A DNA stretch of 64,000 nt from Faecalibacter rhinopitheci (GCF_015234135.1 NZ_JADGIK010000001.1:496001-560000), one strand, 5' to 3'; shown: positions 1 through 8,041, counted from the first letter of the stretch. Translations and numbers: made by a program. Notes: a model not told the origin generated them from the sequence alone.

Positions 1-306
1 CTTGATTTAGTCGAGTTTGACCGTGACATTAATAAATATGCTGATTTATCTGTAAATGACTTTAGTGATTTAAATAAATATAAATTAATTGAGACAAAAA
101 AGTTTAAAACCAAGTCTGGAAAAGAGACTGTTCAGAAACAGATATCATATTACAACGATGAACTAGATGCAACAATCCAATTACAAATAAATATTTTTAT
201 GACTAAAAATTTTATTTATAAAATGATTAGTTTTGGAGAAAAAGAAATCTTAAAAAAATCAGACAAAGATCTTGATTACATTGTAAATAATATTCAATTA
301 CCATAA
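1..306 (+). CDS. C-terminal part of an unknown protein (cut by window edge)
   Basis: Frame 1 is open from the first base to a TAA at 304-306, giving 101 codons with no start inside the window. The visible part is rich in Lys, Asp, Asn and Ile, has no membrane segment and no motif I recognise. It ends just before the hairpin at 313-350. Being open from the edge and followed at once by a terminator makes it a believable gene tail. The function is unknown. Confidence 0.6.
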   Translation, partial: LDLVEFDRDINKYADLSVNDFSDLNKYKLIETKKFKTKSGKETVQKQISYYNDELDATIQLQINIFMTKNFIYKMISFGEKEILKKSDKDLDYIVNNIQLP

Positions 307-312
307 TCTGAA

Positions 313-350
313 AAAACAAAAACCTTACGAAATCGTAAGGTTTTTGTTTT
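313..350. terminator. Bidirectional terminator
   Basis: An 18-bp perfect inverted repeat (313-330 and 333-350) with a 2-nt AA spacer, A-rich on the left and T-rich on the right. It sits between two convergent genes, and the stop codon of the leftward glycosyltransferase (325-327) lies inside its left arm. Confidence 0.85.
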
Positions 351-1569
351 TCTGCTCAATCCAAAGTGACATGTATTTTGTACTTTGGTTGGTATGGTGC
401 TGCAATATTTGTCCGTAAAAATTTTGTTGTCTGTGTAAATCCAAATATTTTTTAATTGCCTCTAAAAATTCAATAAAATCACGTGTAAAATTGACTTTTC
501 CGTAATTTTTATTCAATAGTTCGACTCCATTGTGTTGGCAAAATTCCCAAACAGATTGATTTTTATATAAAGTAATCGCTTTGGCAACAAAATCTTCGTC
601 AGAATCTGAAATTAATCCATTCCAATCTAATCCATTTTGCATCGCTTCTGCTCCTACTTTTGTGGTTACATTCGGTGTGCCTGTAAGCATTGCGTCTACA
701 AACTTACCTTTTACTCCTGCTCCGAACTGTATTGGAGCCAACAATACACGATAATTTGCCATTGTTTCTTGTGCATCTTCTGCGCGACCTTTAATGTAAA
801 ATCGTTCTTTCGGATTATTTAATTGCATTACTTTTTGTGTTGGATAAGCGCCATAAATATGCAATTCTGCTTTTGGGAGTTCTTTTCTAATTAGAGGCCA
901 AATTCTTGTTTTCAAAACTTGTACACAATTCCAATTTGGTTCATGAATAAAATTTCCAATGAACATAAAATGAGCTCTTTCTTCAAACGGTTTCCAAGTT
1001 TCTATTTGTTGTAGATCAATTTCTTTTTCTAAAAAAGGTAAGTAATACAATAAACTCGGATTGATATTAAATTGTTGAATTAAAAGATCTTTTTCTTCTT
1101 TTGAAATTAATAAGGTAATATCTGATCGTAAAATAGATGCAATTTCACGCTTTGCATAATCAGAGAACAACATTTGTTGGTTAAATTCTACGCCTTTTTT
1201 AATGGCTTCTTGTCTAGCGTAACGTAAAAAGTGTAAATCTTCGGTATCTAAAATTTTTAATGCATAAGGACATTCCATTGATACCCGCCATCCGTATTGT
1301 TCCTCGATCATATAACGGTCAAACATCACCACTTCAGGGTTTAATTCTTGGATGAAGGTATTAAAGCTTTCATCATTTAATTGTATATGAACCTCATTAA
1401 TTCCTATATCCAATAAAGGAAAACTAAATTCTGATTTAGTCGCTGCACACGCAAATGTAATGGCATAATCTTGCTCTTTGAACAAATTAATTAATTGTAT
1501 CATTCGTGTACCCGCCGCAGACGATGATGGTTCTGGCCAGACTAAACCTATAATTAGCATTTTCTTCAT
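325..1569 (-). CDS. Glycosyltransferase (GT-B, Glyco_trans_1_4 type)
   Basis: A 414-residue cytoplasmic protein. The N-terminal half begins MKKMLIIGLVWPEP, typical of the first Rossmann strand of GT-B enzymes. The C-terminal half carries the nucleotide-sugar domain: FMFIGNFIHEPNW, LHIYGAYP, FYIKGRAED and the GAGVKGKFVDAMLTGTP segment, which matches the loop near the donor phosphates. The family moves a sugar from an activated donor to polysaccharides, lipids or proteins; the acceptor cannot be deduced. It stands alone, with no other cell-envelope genes adjacent. A TAATTTTG element (1574-1581, minus) lies only a few bases before the ATG. Confidence 0.85.
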   Translation of the reverse strand: MKKMLIIGLVWPEPSSSAAGTRMIQLINLFKEQDYAITFACAATKSEFSFPLLDIGINEVHIQLNDESFNTFIQELNPEVVMFDRYMIEEQYGWRVSMECPYALKILDTEDLHFLRYARQEAIKKGVEFNQQMLFSDYAKREIASILRSDITLLISKEEKDLLIQQFNINPSLLYYLPFLEKEIDLQQIETWKPFEERAHFMFIGNFIHEPNWNCVQVLKTRIWPLIRKELPKAELHIYGAYPTQKVMQLNNPKERFYIKGRAEDAQETMANYRVLLAPIQFGAGVKGKFVDAMLTGTPNVTTKVGAEAMQNGLDWNGLISDSDEDFVAKAITLYKNQSVWEFCQHNGVELLNKNYGKVNFTRDFIEFLEAIKKYLDLHRQQNFYGQILQHHTNQSTKYMSLWIEQKNKNLTIS

Positions 1570-1573
1570 GCCG

Positions 1574-1581
1574 CAAAATTA
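1574..1581 (-). promoter_or_regulatory. -7 promoter element (TAATTTTG)
   Basis: Matches the Bacteroidota -7 consensus TAnnTTTG on the minus strand, ending 4 bp before the glycosyltransferase ATG, so the transcript would be nearly leaderless. No clear -33 TTTG is visible. Confidence 0.45.
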
Positions 1582-1643
1582 CGATTTATGTTGCTTTATT
1601 TTTAATAATCCTGATCGAAGATAACTTATCGTGGATTTTAATT

Positions 1644-1651
1644 TAACTTTG
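1644..1651 (+). promoter_or_regulatory. -7 promoter element (TAACTTTG)
   Basis: A perfect TAnnTTTG match 24 bp upstream of the ATG at 1676. No convincing -33 box is seen. Confidence 0.5.
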
Positions 1652-1675
1652 TGCTTTAATTTTTATATCAAGTAA

Positions 1676-2077
1676 ATGTCATATCAAACAGAATTTGAAG
1701 AATTCTACGAAGAAGTAAAATCAAGTATACAAAAAGGAACTTTTGCCAAACTTACAATGGCTAAAACTATTGGAGATACTGATTTAAAAAATATTTTTGT
1801 TCGCTTAAGACTTTTAGAAGACAATACGTACGATTTTGCTTTCAATTTTCGTTACAAAACTGAAGAAGTAGAACGCTTTCATAGCATCGAACAAACTTTT
1901 TTGATATTGAGTTCATACATCAAAAATCCTTTTCAAACTGCTTTATTATTCACAACTGAAAAAGATTTAATATTTAAAGTCAATAAAAAGAATGTGGCTA
2001 GTTTAACTGAGCAATTACCAACTTTTAAACATGCTTCTGATGTAATGTTAGAGATGGTTGAGAAAAAAATTGTTTAA
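1676..2077 (+). CDS. Small conserved-looking protein, function unknown
   Basis: A 133-residue soluble acidic protein without signal peptide or membrane segment. The pattern resembles, from memory, the N-terminal domain found ahead of SAM-dependent methyltransferase domains in some flavobacterial proteins (an acidic start, KLTMAK..., LKNIFVRL..., ALLFTTEKD...). No methyltransferase motif follows in any frame of the next 90 bp, so if that relation is right this is a stand-alone copy of the domain. It has its own -7 element upstream (1644-1651). I would not assign a function. Confidence 0.7.
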   Translation: MSYQTEFEEFYEEVKSSIQKGTFAKLTMAKTIGDTDLKNIFVRLRLLEDNTYDFAFNFRYKTEEVERFHSIEQTFLILSSYIKNPFQTALLFTTEKDLIFKVNKKNVASLTEQLPTFKHASDVMLEMVEKKIV

Positions 2078-2166
2078 ATCAATTATAACTTCTTCATCAA
2101 ATATGCGATATAATATTTCGTGAAGCTTACTATTTTAAAGTTTTAAGAATTGGATTATCTTTAAAT

Positions 2167-3018
2167 ATGAAAAAATTATATACGCTATTAGCCATTACAT
2201 TATTTACCACTCATACTATTGCACAGATAAGCAAATCAGGAGATAATATTATGGTTTCGCCCAAATTTACAACTGATCAAACATATCATTACGAGATGGT
2301 ATTAAAAAAAATTGTACAAGATGGTGAACAAACTAATATTGTTGTTGAAAATACATTTCCTGTTGAACTTACATTATACGGGGAAGGGGAAGGATTTAAT
2401 TTATTTGAATGGAAAAGTGCTCCTATGTTATTTTTTAGAAATAACGAAGATGGAAGTAATTATACATTCCCCAATCAACCAATCAGTATAAAATACCGTA
2501 CAGATGAAAATTATATTTTGGGCGAGGTAAGTAATTATGATGAAGTGATACAGGATTATTCTACAGCTTATCAACAATTATATAATGATTCTGTAACTAA
2601 TTATGAAGATCTAGCATCAAAATCAGCATTATATTTTGTACAAATGTTTCACATGTTCTTTGGACAAGAATTTAATTCAAAAAATAAAGAACAAATGATG
2701 AATTTATTCTTTAATCCGATGCGTAATACTTTTACAGCTGCTGAAGATGAAATTATTTACACTGAAATAGACAAAAAAGCTGGTTTTAGTTTTGTACAAA
2801 AATATTCTACTGAAATGGAAGATAATTCTGCTAAGATGATGAATCATAAAACTGTAGACTCTTACAGAAGCCAGCAAAATGGTACAGATTATAGTATGAA
2901 AGCTTGGGGAAATCAAACATTTTTGTCTGATGGATTAATTGACGAAATTGTACGTATTGTGGAAGTAAAACAAAACGGAAAAGTGATTCAATTTATATCT
3001 ACTTTACAAAAAAAGTAA
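2167..3018 (+). CDS. Secreted protein of unknown function
   Basis: A 283-residue protein with a clear Sec signal peptide (MKKLYTLLAITLFTTHTIAQ, cleavage after the AQ region). The mature part is rich in Tyr, Asn, Phe and Asp with alternating hydrophobic residues, suggesting a beta-rich periplasmic or surface protein. No lipobox, no T9SS C-terminal domain and no catalytic motif is visible. The short upstream gap (about 90 bp) holds no terminator, so it may be co-transcribed with the gene at 1676. Confidence 0.7.
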   Translation: MKKLYTLLAITLFTTHTIAQISKSGDNIMVSPKFTTDQTYHYEMVLKKIVQDGEQTNIVVENTFPVELTLYGEGEGFNLFEWKSAPMLFFRNNEDGSNYTFPNQPISIKYRTDENYILGEVSNYDEVIQDYSTAYQQLYNDSVTNYEDLASKSALYFVQMFHMFFGQEFNSKNKEQMMNLFFNPMRNTFTAAEDEIIYTEIDKKAGFSFVQKYSTEMEDNSAKMMNHKTVDSYRSQQNGTDYSMKAWGNQTFLSDGLIDEIVRIVEVKQNGKVIQFISTLQKK

Positions 3019-3070
3019 TTTAAACTGATTAAACATTCGGTTAGCTTTATATAAAGTCTGTATAAAGTTT

Positions 3071-3078
3071 TATTTTTG
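3071..3078 (+). promoter_or_regulatory. -7 promoter element (TATTTTTG) of miaE
   Basis: A TAnnTTTG match 22 bp before the miaE ATG. The -33 region is not obvious. Confidence 0.5.
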
Positions 3079-3100
3079 CATTTCATTAAGAGTATAGAGC

Positions 3101-3682
3101 ATGTTAGGATTAAAATTATTGACGGATCCTCGTTGGGCCGATATCGCTGAAAGAAATTTAGAAGAAATATTAACAGATCATGCATGGTGTGAGCAGAAAG
3201 CTGCGACTAATGCCATTACGATGATTGCTTATAATTCTGAACACGACGAATTTATTCAAGAAATGTCCGACATTGCCATTGAGGAAATGCAACATTTTAA
3301 GATGGTCGTTGAAATCATTCAGAAACGTGGGTATACTTTAGGACGCGAACGTAAAGATGATTATGTAGGACAATTGATGAAATTCTGTCGTAAAGACGGA
3401 TCTCGAAATATGGCTTTTATAGATCGTTTATTATTCGCGGCAATGATTGAAGCAAGAAGCTGCGAACGTTTTCGTGTGTTATCTTTAAATATTAATGATG
3501 AAGAATTATCAAAATTCTATCATGATTTAATGGTTTCTGAAGCAAATCACTACACAACTTTTTTAAACTTTGCACGTAAGTTATCGACAGATGTAGATGT
3601 GGATAAACGTTGGAAAGAATGGTTAGATTTTGAAGGAAATTTAATCCAATCGTACGGAAATAAAGAAGCAATTCACGGATAG
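3101..3682 (+). CDS. miaE: tRNA-(ms2io6A) hydroxylase MiaE
   Basis: A 193-residue diiron ferritin-like enzyme that hydroxylates the isopentenyl group of ms2i6A at position 37 of tRNAs reading codons that start with U. The two halves of the diiron site are visible: E31 with E62-M-Q-H65 in the first half, and E117 with E147-A-N-H150 in the second. The length fits the short bacterial MiaE family. It is a single-gene unit with its own -7 element and a strong terminator at 3704-3738. The start at 3101 gives the canonical LLTDPRW N-terminus. Confidence 0.93.
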   Translation: MLGLKLLTDPRWADIAERNLEEILTDHAWCEQKAATNAITMIAYNSEHDEFIQEMSDIAIEEMQHFKMVVEIIQKRGYTLGRERKDDYVGQLMKFCRKDGSRNMAFIDRLLFAAMIEARSCERFRVLSLNINDEELSKFYHDLMVSEANHYTTFLNFARKLSTDVDVDKRWKEWLDFEGNLIQSYGNKEAIHG

Positions 3683-3703
3683 AAATATCTTATTCAATAC
3701 ACA

Positions 3704-3738
3704 AAATGAGTTCAATTTAGGTTGAGCTCATTTTTTTT
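3704..3738 (+). terminator. Terminator of miaE
   Basis: A 12-bp stem with one G-T pair (3704-3715 with 3722-3733), 6-nt loop, then T8. Confidence 0.85.
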
Positions 3739-3760
3739 ATAATATAGCATTACAAAATCA

Positions 3761-3905
3761 GTCATTCTAAGCTTGTTGAAATTAAGAGGAGAAGCTTTAG
3801 AAGCTTCGGTATAATATTCACCTTGAACTTGTTTCTACATACGAAATGAGAAACTGAAACGAGTTCAGCTTGACAGAAATTGTCATTCTAAATTTTTCGA
3901 AGAAA
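3761..3905 (+). repeat. Degenerate dispersed intergenic repeat
   Basis: Two copies of a GTCATTCTAA... motif (3761-3780 and 3882-3905, the second reading on into a TTTTTCGAAGAAAC-type end). Between them lie inverted segments CTTGAACTTGTTTC (3821-3835) and GAAACGAGTTCAGCTTGACA (3856-3875). Segments of the type GTCATTCTGA...GAA and CTGAAACGAGTTCAGCATGACA are a familiar dispersed repeat in flavobacterial intergenic regions. This copy looks decayed. The rest of this 307-bp gap holds the miaE terminator and the promoter of the next gene. Confidence 0.5.
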
Positions 3906-3958
3906 CTACAATTAAACAATCAATATCTTACATCAATTAATTTAAGGCATAAGGATTG

Positions 3959-3966
3959 TAACTTTG
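3959..3966 (+). promoter_or_regulatory. -7 promoter element (TAACTTTG)
   Basis: A perfect TAnnTTTG element 23 bp before the ATG of the monooxygenase gene at 3990. Confidence 0.5.
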
Positions 3967-3989
3967 TGTAACAAAAAAATATAGCAACT

Positions 3990-5021
3990 ATGGAATTAGG
4001 AATCGGAATGTTTGGAGATGTTCGCATCAACGAAAAAACAGGATATATACAAACTGCTCAACAACGTCTTTCTGAAATTATTGAAGAAGTAAAATTAATG
4101 GATGAGGTTGGTTTAGATTTCTTCGGAATTGGAGAACATCACCGTCCGGACTATGCCGTTTCTTCTCCAGAAATTATATTAGCTGCAGCAGCAAGTGTAA
4201 CTAAAAACATCAAATTAGGAAGCGCAGTTTCTGTCATCAGTTCTGCTGATCCTGTGAAATTATTTCAAGATTTTTCGAGTGTAGATAATTTATCAAATGG
4301 ACGTGCGGAGATTATGGCCGGACGTGGTTCTTTTATCGAATCGTTTCCATTATACGGTTATGATCTAGCCGATTATGAAGCTTTATTTGATGAGAAATTA
4401 AAATTATTATTGACTTTAAATAAAAATGAAGTTGTGAATTGGAGAGGAAATTTTAGAATGCCTATCCAAAAACAAACAATTTATCCTCGACCAGTACAAC
4501 CAGAAATCCCAATTTGGGTAGCTGTTGGTGGAACAACATCTTCTGTAATTCGTGCCGGAAAATTAGGTTTACCAATTATGTTTGCGATTATTGGTGGAGA
4601 TCCTGCGAATTTTGTTCCTCTGTTCGAAGTGTACAAACAAGCGTACGAAGACAACGGGCACGATTTGGCTAAAATACAAGTTGGTGTACACATGCATTCA
4701 TTTTTTGGAGAAGACAATCAGCAAGTCGCAGACGAATATTTCCCAATCTATGGTGCGCAAATGGATCGTATCGGTAAATCAAGAAATTGGCCTCCATTTA
4801 CACGTCCACAGTTTGATCATGGCCGAGGAACAAATGGACATTTGATTGTTGGAGATGCCGAATTAGCCGTAGATCGTATTTTAAAATTTCATGAATTATT
4901 TGGGTTAACACGATTCTCAGCACACATGGATGTTGGTGCGCCAAGCCATAAAGATATGATGAAGTCGATTGAAATTTTTGGAACTAAAATCGCGCCAAAT
5001 GTTAAGAAATCATTAAGCTAA
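3990..5021 (+). CDS. Luciferase-like (LLM class) flavin-dependent monooxygenase
   Basis: A 343-residue TIM-barrel oxidoreductase of the bacterial luciferase superfamily, which uses reduced flavin and O2 on a small organic substrate. Family signatures include FFGIGEHHRPDYAVSSPE near residues 43-62, IKLGSAVSVISSADP, the NGRAEIMAGRG block, and IPIWVAVGG followed by AGKLGLPIMFAIIGG. The substrate is unknown; members near this branch are annotated only as LLM-class oxidoreductases. It is monocistronic, with its own -7 box and a terminator at 5030. Confidence 0.88.
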   Translation: MELGIGMFGDVRINEKTGYIQTAQQRLSEIIEEVKLMDEVGLDFFGIGEHHRPDYAVSSPEIILAAAASVTKNIKLGSAVSVISSADPVKLFQDFSSVDNLSNGRAEIMAGRGSFIESFPLYGYDLADYEALFDEKLKLLLTLNKNEVVNWRGNFRMPIQKQTIYPRPVQPEIPIWVAVGGTTSSVIRAGKLGLPIMFAIIGGDPANFVPLFEVYKQAYEDNGHDLAKIQVGVHMHSFFGEDNQQVADEYFPIYGAQMDRIGKSRNWPPFTRPQFDHGRGTNGHLIVGDAELAVDRILKFHELFGLTRFSAHMDVGAPSHKDMMKSIEIFGTKIAPNVKKSLS

Positions 5022-5029
5022 AGGTATTC

Positions 5030-5066
5030 AAAGTTTTCCATTTCACTGAGATGGAAAACTTTTCTA
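5030..5066 (+). terminator. Terminator
   Basis: A 12-bp perfect stem (5030-5041 and 5051-5062), 9-nt loop, followed by a T-rich run. Confidence 0.75.
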
Positions 5067-5088
5067 TTTTGGCAGTCAATTTAATTTT

Positions 5089-5772
5089 ATGAAAAAATTT
5101 ATTTGTACACTTACTGCCATCCTTTGTCTAACACCGCTCTTAAAAGCTCAAAATTCTGATTTAAGAAATTGGGGCGTTTTAAATTTAAATCAAAAAATAT
5201 CGGATCGTTTTAGCTTATCTTCTGATTACCAATACCGTACATTTGAAGATATTGATCAACTGAATCAGTTGTTGTTGCGTGGTGGGATTGGTTATCACTT
5301 AACCGAAAATAACAATACTATTTTATTGGGATATGCTTATGTGTTAACTCGTGTGCCCGCAGGTGAAGACGATTATCGATCTTTTGGAGAAAATCGTTTA
5401 TACCAGCAATTTAATACTAAACATGCTATTCAACGCGTAGGATTAAATCATCGTTTTCGTTTTGAAGAACGCTTAATGAACGACGATATTTTCTTTCGTT
5501 TTCGTTATCAATTAACGGCTACTATACCGCTAAACAAACTTACATTGCAACAAGATGCTTGGTATTTAAAAGCTTCTAACGAATTGTTTTTAAACGCCAT
5601 CAAACAAAATAATTTTGATCGTAACCGATTGCATTTGATGGTTGGCTATGTAATTTCGCCAAAATTGACAATAGAAACTGGTTACATGAAACAACATATA
5701 CAACATGCACAGACGCATCATTTCCAATTGGGCATTACGGTTAGTAATCCAATTGCAAAAAAGCCAAGTTAA
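5089..5772 (+). CDS. DUF2490 outer-membrane beta-barrel protein
   Basis: A 227-residue protein with a signal peptide (MKKFICTLTAILCLTPLLKAQ). The mature part shows the DUF2490 pattern: LRNWGVLNLNQKIS at the N-terminus, then alternating amphipathic strands such as FSLSSDYQYRTFE, HRVGLNHRFRFEERL-like segments and FRYQLTATIPL, ending in a strand closed by HFQLGITV. The family is predicted to be a small outer-membrane barrel of unknown role. The stop codon lies inside the terminator hairpin at 5757-5788. Confidence 0.85.
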   Translation: MKKFICTLTAILCLTPLLKAQNSDLRNWGVLNLNQKISDRFSLSSDYQYRTFEDIDQLNQLLLRGGIGYHLTENNNTILLGYAYVLTRVPAGEDDYRSFGENRLYQQFNTKHAIQRVGLNHRFRFEERLMNDDIFFRFRYQLTATIPLNKLTLQQDAWYLKASNELFLNAIKQNNFDRNRLHLMVGYVISPKLTIETGYMKQHIQHAQTHHFQLGITVSNPIAKKPS

Positions 5773-5788
5773 TCACTTGGCTTTTTTT
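5757..5788. terminator. Bidirectional terminator between convergent genes
   Basis: A 12-13-bp stem (5757-5769 with 5775-5787), 5-nt loop, A-run left and T-run right. It overlaps the end of the DUF2490 gene and serves the leftward exporter gene too. Confidence 0.85.
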
Positions 5789-5808
5789 ATGGTTAATTCT
5801 TTGATTTT

Positions 5809-6138
5809 TTAGTGAGCTGAAACGGCTTTTAACCCTGCAATAGATCCAATTAACGTGAATAAAAAGAAGATGCGCCAAAACGTTACAGGTTCTTTAAAGA
5901 TAAATATTCCCATAATTACTGTTCCTACAGCTCCAATACCGGTCCACACTGCATAAGCTGTACCAATAGGTAATGTTTGCGTTGCTTTCATTAATAATGC
6001 CATACTTATGGCAAGAAATAATAAAAAACCTCCGTACCATCCGTACATTTCTGTTCCTGTAGTTTCTTTTGCTTTTCCTAAGCAAGAAGCAAATCCAACT
6101 TCGCACAATCCTGCTATTATCAATAAAATCCAGTTCAT
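5809..6138 (-). CDS. SMR-family exporter, Gdx/SugE (guanidinium) type
   Basis: A 109-residue four-helix membrane protein of the small multidrug resistance family. The diagnostic block LPIGTAYAVWTGIGAVGT matches the Gdx/SugE subgroup, whose E. coli member exports guanidinium in exchange for protons. The conserved membrane Glu of the first helix is present (AGLCEVGFA). The start is set at the ATG 6136-6138 (MNWILL): the frame is open to a TTG at 6157, but that TTG lies inside a TAACTTTG promoter box. There is no room for a guanidine riboswitch in the 58-bp gap. Quaternary-ammonium specificity is the alternative. Confidence 0.88.
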   Translation of the reverse strand: MNWILLIIAGLCEVGFASCLGKAKETTGTEMYGWYGGFLLFLAISMALLMKATQTLPIGTAYAVWTGIGAVGTVIMGIFIFKEPVTFWRIFFLFTLIGSIAGLKAVSAH

Positions 6139-6156
6139 TGTTTGTTTATTTTGGGT

Positions 6157-6164
6157 CAAAGTTA
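6157..6164 (-). promoter_or_regulatory. -7 promoter element (TAACTTTG) of the SMR gene
   Basis: A TAnnTTTG match on the minus strand 18 bp before the ATG at 6138. Its presence argues against the upstream TTG start. Confidence 0.5.
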
Positions 6165-6196
6165 ATGTACTGATTTGGGTAAAAATTTTACCTATG

Positions 6197-6763
6197 TTAA
6201 ATTTTTGCTCGAATTCTACTCAACGAAACCTGCGTAATACCTAAATAAGAAGCGATGTACTTTAAAGGAATTCGCTGAATGATTTCAGGATAATTTTCAA
6301 TCAATTTTAAATATCGTGCTGTAGCTGAAAGAGATAATCTATCAATAAAACGTTGTTCCGTATAATGAGCGAATTGATCAGACATGGTTCTTCCTAGATT
6401 TGCTAATTCTAAATCGTTTGCATATAATGCTTTTAACTCTTCTGTATTTAATTCAAATAAAACTGAATCTTCCAAAAGTTCTATATATTCATACGAAGGC
6501 TTCTTGTATAAATAGCTATCAAATGATAAAAGATAATCTTTTTCTAAAAACAAGATATAAGAAACTTCATTCCCCTCGTCGTCGATGATATAAACGCGCG
6601 CACTTCCCTTCGCAATAAAATAGAATTTCGGCTCATATTGTTTCGTATCAAACACAATGGTTTTCTTCGGCATTTCGACTTGGGTTGCCAATGCATTTAT
6701 TTTTTGAAATGCGGTTTCAGATAAAGGGTAATACTCTTGGATAATTTCGCGAAACGAATACAT
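6197..6763 (-). CDS. Crp/Fnr-family transcriptional regulator
   Basis: A 188-residue regulator. Residues of about 20-115 form the cyclic-nucleotide-binding-like beta roll (PKKTIVFDTKQYEPKFYFIAKGSARVYI...EVSYILF). The C-terminal 60 residues hold a short winged helix ending in IPLKYIASYLGITQVSLSRIRAKI, the typical helix-turn-helix of this family in Bacteroidota. No Cys cluster is present, so an FNR-type iron-sulfur sensor is unlikely. It lies directly upstream of the Gdx-type exporter (58-bp gap) and may control or be co-transcribed with it; this is inference. Confidence 0.88.
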   Translation of the reverse strand: MYSFREIIQEYYPLSETAFQKINALATQVEMPKKTIVFDTKQYEPKFYFIAKGSARVYIIDDEGNEVSYILFLEKDYLLSFDSYLYKKPSYEYIELLEDSVLFELNTEELKALYANDLELANLGRTMSDQFAHYTEQRFIDRLSLSATARYLKLIENYPEIIQRIPLKYIASYLGITQVSLSRIRAKI

Positions 6764-6800
6764 AAAAGACTTTAGATTTGATGCAGCAATTTACGATTTT

Positions 6801-6838
6801 ATGGAAAAAGAAAAACCCACTCGTTTGAGTGGGGTTTT
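6801..6838 (-). terminator. Terminator (leftward)
   Basis: An 11-bp stem formed by the CCCACTC/GAGTGGG core and its A/T flanks (6812-6838), with a T-rich tail on the minus strand. It terminates the gene at 6843-7748. Confidence 0.8.
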
Positions 6839-6842
6839 CGTT

Positions 6843-7748
6843 TTATGCAGCGTCATGCTTTTTTCTACAAACAATTTCTACTATTTCAGAATCTGATAAA
6901 CAATTTATATATGATGAAAAATAATTAGATTGAAAATCAATTAATAAAGTTGGATATTTAATATTCCATTTCATAATTAAATCTTTAGTTAAGGGAAATC
7001 TTTCTTTGATATCTTTAGCCAATATTTTTCCATCTTTACCAGTACCTTCTATTTCTTTATTAATATCTTCATCAAAAAGAACAAACATTTTGATAGCATA
7101 TCTATAAAAAATACTTAGATTTCGATTGGATTTACTCTCCGAATTTACAATTTGCTTTGGAATTAATACTATAGGTTTACCTTGATAATGAGGTAATAAA
7201 ACCCTTTTATTAATCCACTTAAAATTATTAAAATCGAAATACTCTTGTAAAGAATAAAACATTGTAATATTATATCTCACACATTGTTCTTGTGTAAATA
7301 ATATTAAATCTTCATAAACGATTTTAGTCGTCATATCTGAAAGCCTATCACTACTAATATCTTTAATGAAAAATTCAAGATCACTTAGAGATTTTGTTAA
7401 TCCATTGATGAAGTTTTCATTTGAGTTTATAGAATATATTAATTTATTTCTAAGTATTTCTGCGATAGACTTACCATTTCTCCCATTTCCATAACCTAAC
7501 ATCGTTTCTTTAGGTTCTTTTAATCCCTTAAGCAGATATTCGGATTTTTTGAAAGATTTTGATTTTCTTGTTTCCAATAGGGAACACCAAAACAAGGAAA
7601 TCGAATTTGAATAATTTTTAAACAAAGGATTAATGTCTATTAATCGTGGATCTACAAATAATTTATTGTCCGATTCTAAGTTAATATTTACAAAGTTCAA
7701 ATCATTTTGATCTTTATTAATTCCAAAGTATTCTGAAAATAATAACAT
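6843..7748 (-). CDS. Unknown accessory protein (possible defence-type orphan)
   Basis: A 301-residue soluble protein I cannot assign. Visible motifs: LLFSEYFGI at the start, KLFVDPRLID at about 29-38, LGYGNGRNGKSIAE at about 83-96, SSDRLSDMTTKIVYEDL at about 131-147, and LLPHYQGKPIVLIPKQIV at about 184-201. From memory, proteins sharing the sequence FGI...LFIDP...LGYG...DRISDMT occur as larger unnamed proteins in variable regions of bacterial genomes; if so this one is short and may lack a C-terminal part. It is more AT-rich than its neighbours, isolated, and followed by an empty region, which suggests acquisition. Confidence 0.75.
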   Translation of the reverse strand: MLLFSEYFGINKDQNDLNFVNINLESDNKLFVDPRLIDINPLFKNYSNSISLFWCSLLETRKSKSFKKSEYLLKGLKEPKETMLGYGNGRNGKSIAEILRNKLIYSINSNENFINGLTKSLSDLEFFIKDISSDRLSDMTTKIVYEDLILFTQEQCVRYNITMFYSLQEYFDFNNFKWINKRVLLPHYQGKPIVLIPKQIVNSESKSNRNLSIFYRYAIKMFVLFDEDINKEIEGTGKDGKILAKDIKERFPLTKDLIMKWNIKYPTLLIDFQSNYFSSYINCLSDSEIVEIVCRKKHDAA

Positions 7749-7899
7749 TATAATAAATTTAAAATTTAAAAAATAGCTCTAAAATGTATTTAAACAACAA
7801 TACAGAGCTCTAATATATCTGATGTGAAATTTGTATTTTATACTGCTTATATTTTTTATTTATTATTATAATTTATTAATGATTTATATATACTTTAGA
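7749..7899. other. AT-rich intergenic stretch, nothing recognised
   Basis: Left part of the 365-bp gap between the accessory gene and nrdA. It should contain the promoter of the leftward gene at 7748, but I see no clear -33/-7 pair and no open frame. Confidence 0.4.
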
Positions 7900-8041
7900 A
7901 ATAAATATTTGGGGAAATATTTTAAAAAGTATTTATCTATATTTCAATCAATAAGGTTGTAAGCCTGAGGGAGAAAACAAAAAGATAAATCATTAAACAT
8001 TATTAAAATGCTGCTAATACCATAGTAGCATTTTTTATTTT
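7900..8041 (+). ncRNA. Candidate small RNA ending in a terminator
   Basis: No gene on the plus strand ends here, yet 8005-8041 is a strong rightward intrinsic terminator. Upstream lie a small AAATATTT-GGGG-AAATATTT hairpin (7903-7922) and a relatively G-rich block (7954-7976) in otherwise AT-rich DNA. The simplest reading is a short untranslated transcript starting somewhere around 7880-7930. I cannot match it to a family; the flavobacterial Flavo-1 RNA is one candidate to test. The exact 5' end is not known. Confidence 0.4.
8005..8041 (+). terminator. Rightward terminator without an upstream gene
   Basis: A 12-bp stem with one G-T pair (8005-8016 and 8023-8034), 6-nt loop, then a T-rich tail. 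A smaller 8-bp hairpin without a T-run lies at 8059-8077. Confidence 0.75.

Noticed and set aside
6139-6159. SMR exporter starting at TTG 6159
   Set aside because: The TTG is part of the TAACTTTG promoter box; the ATG at 6138 begins the first membrane helix correctly.
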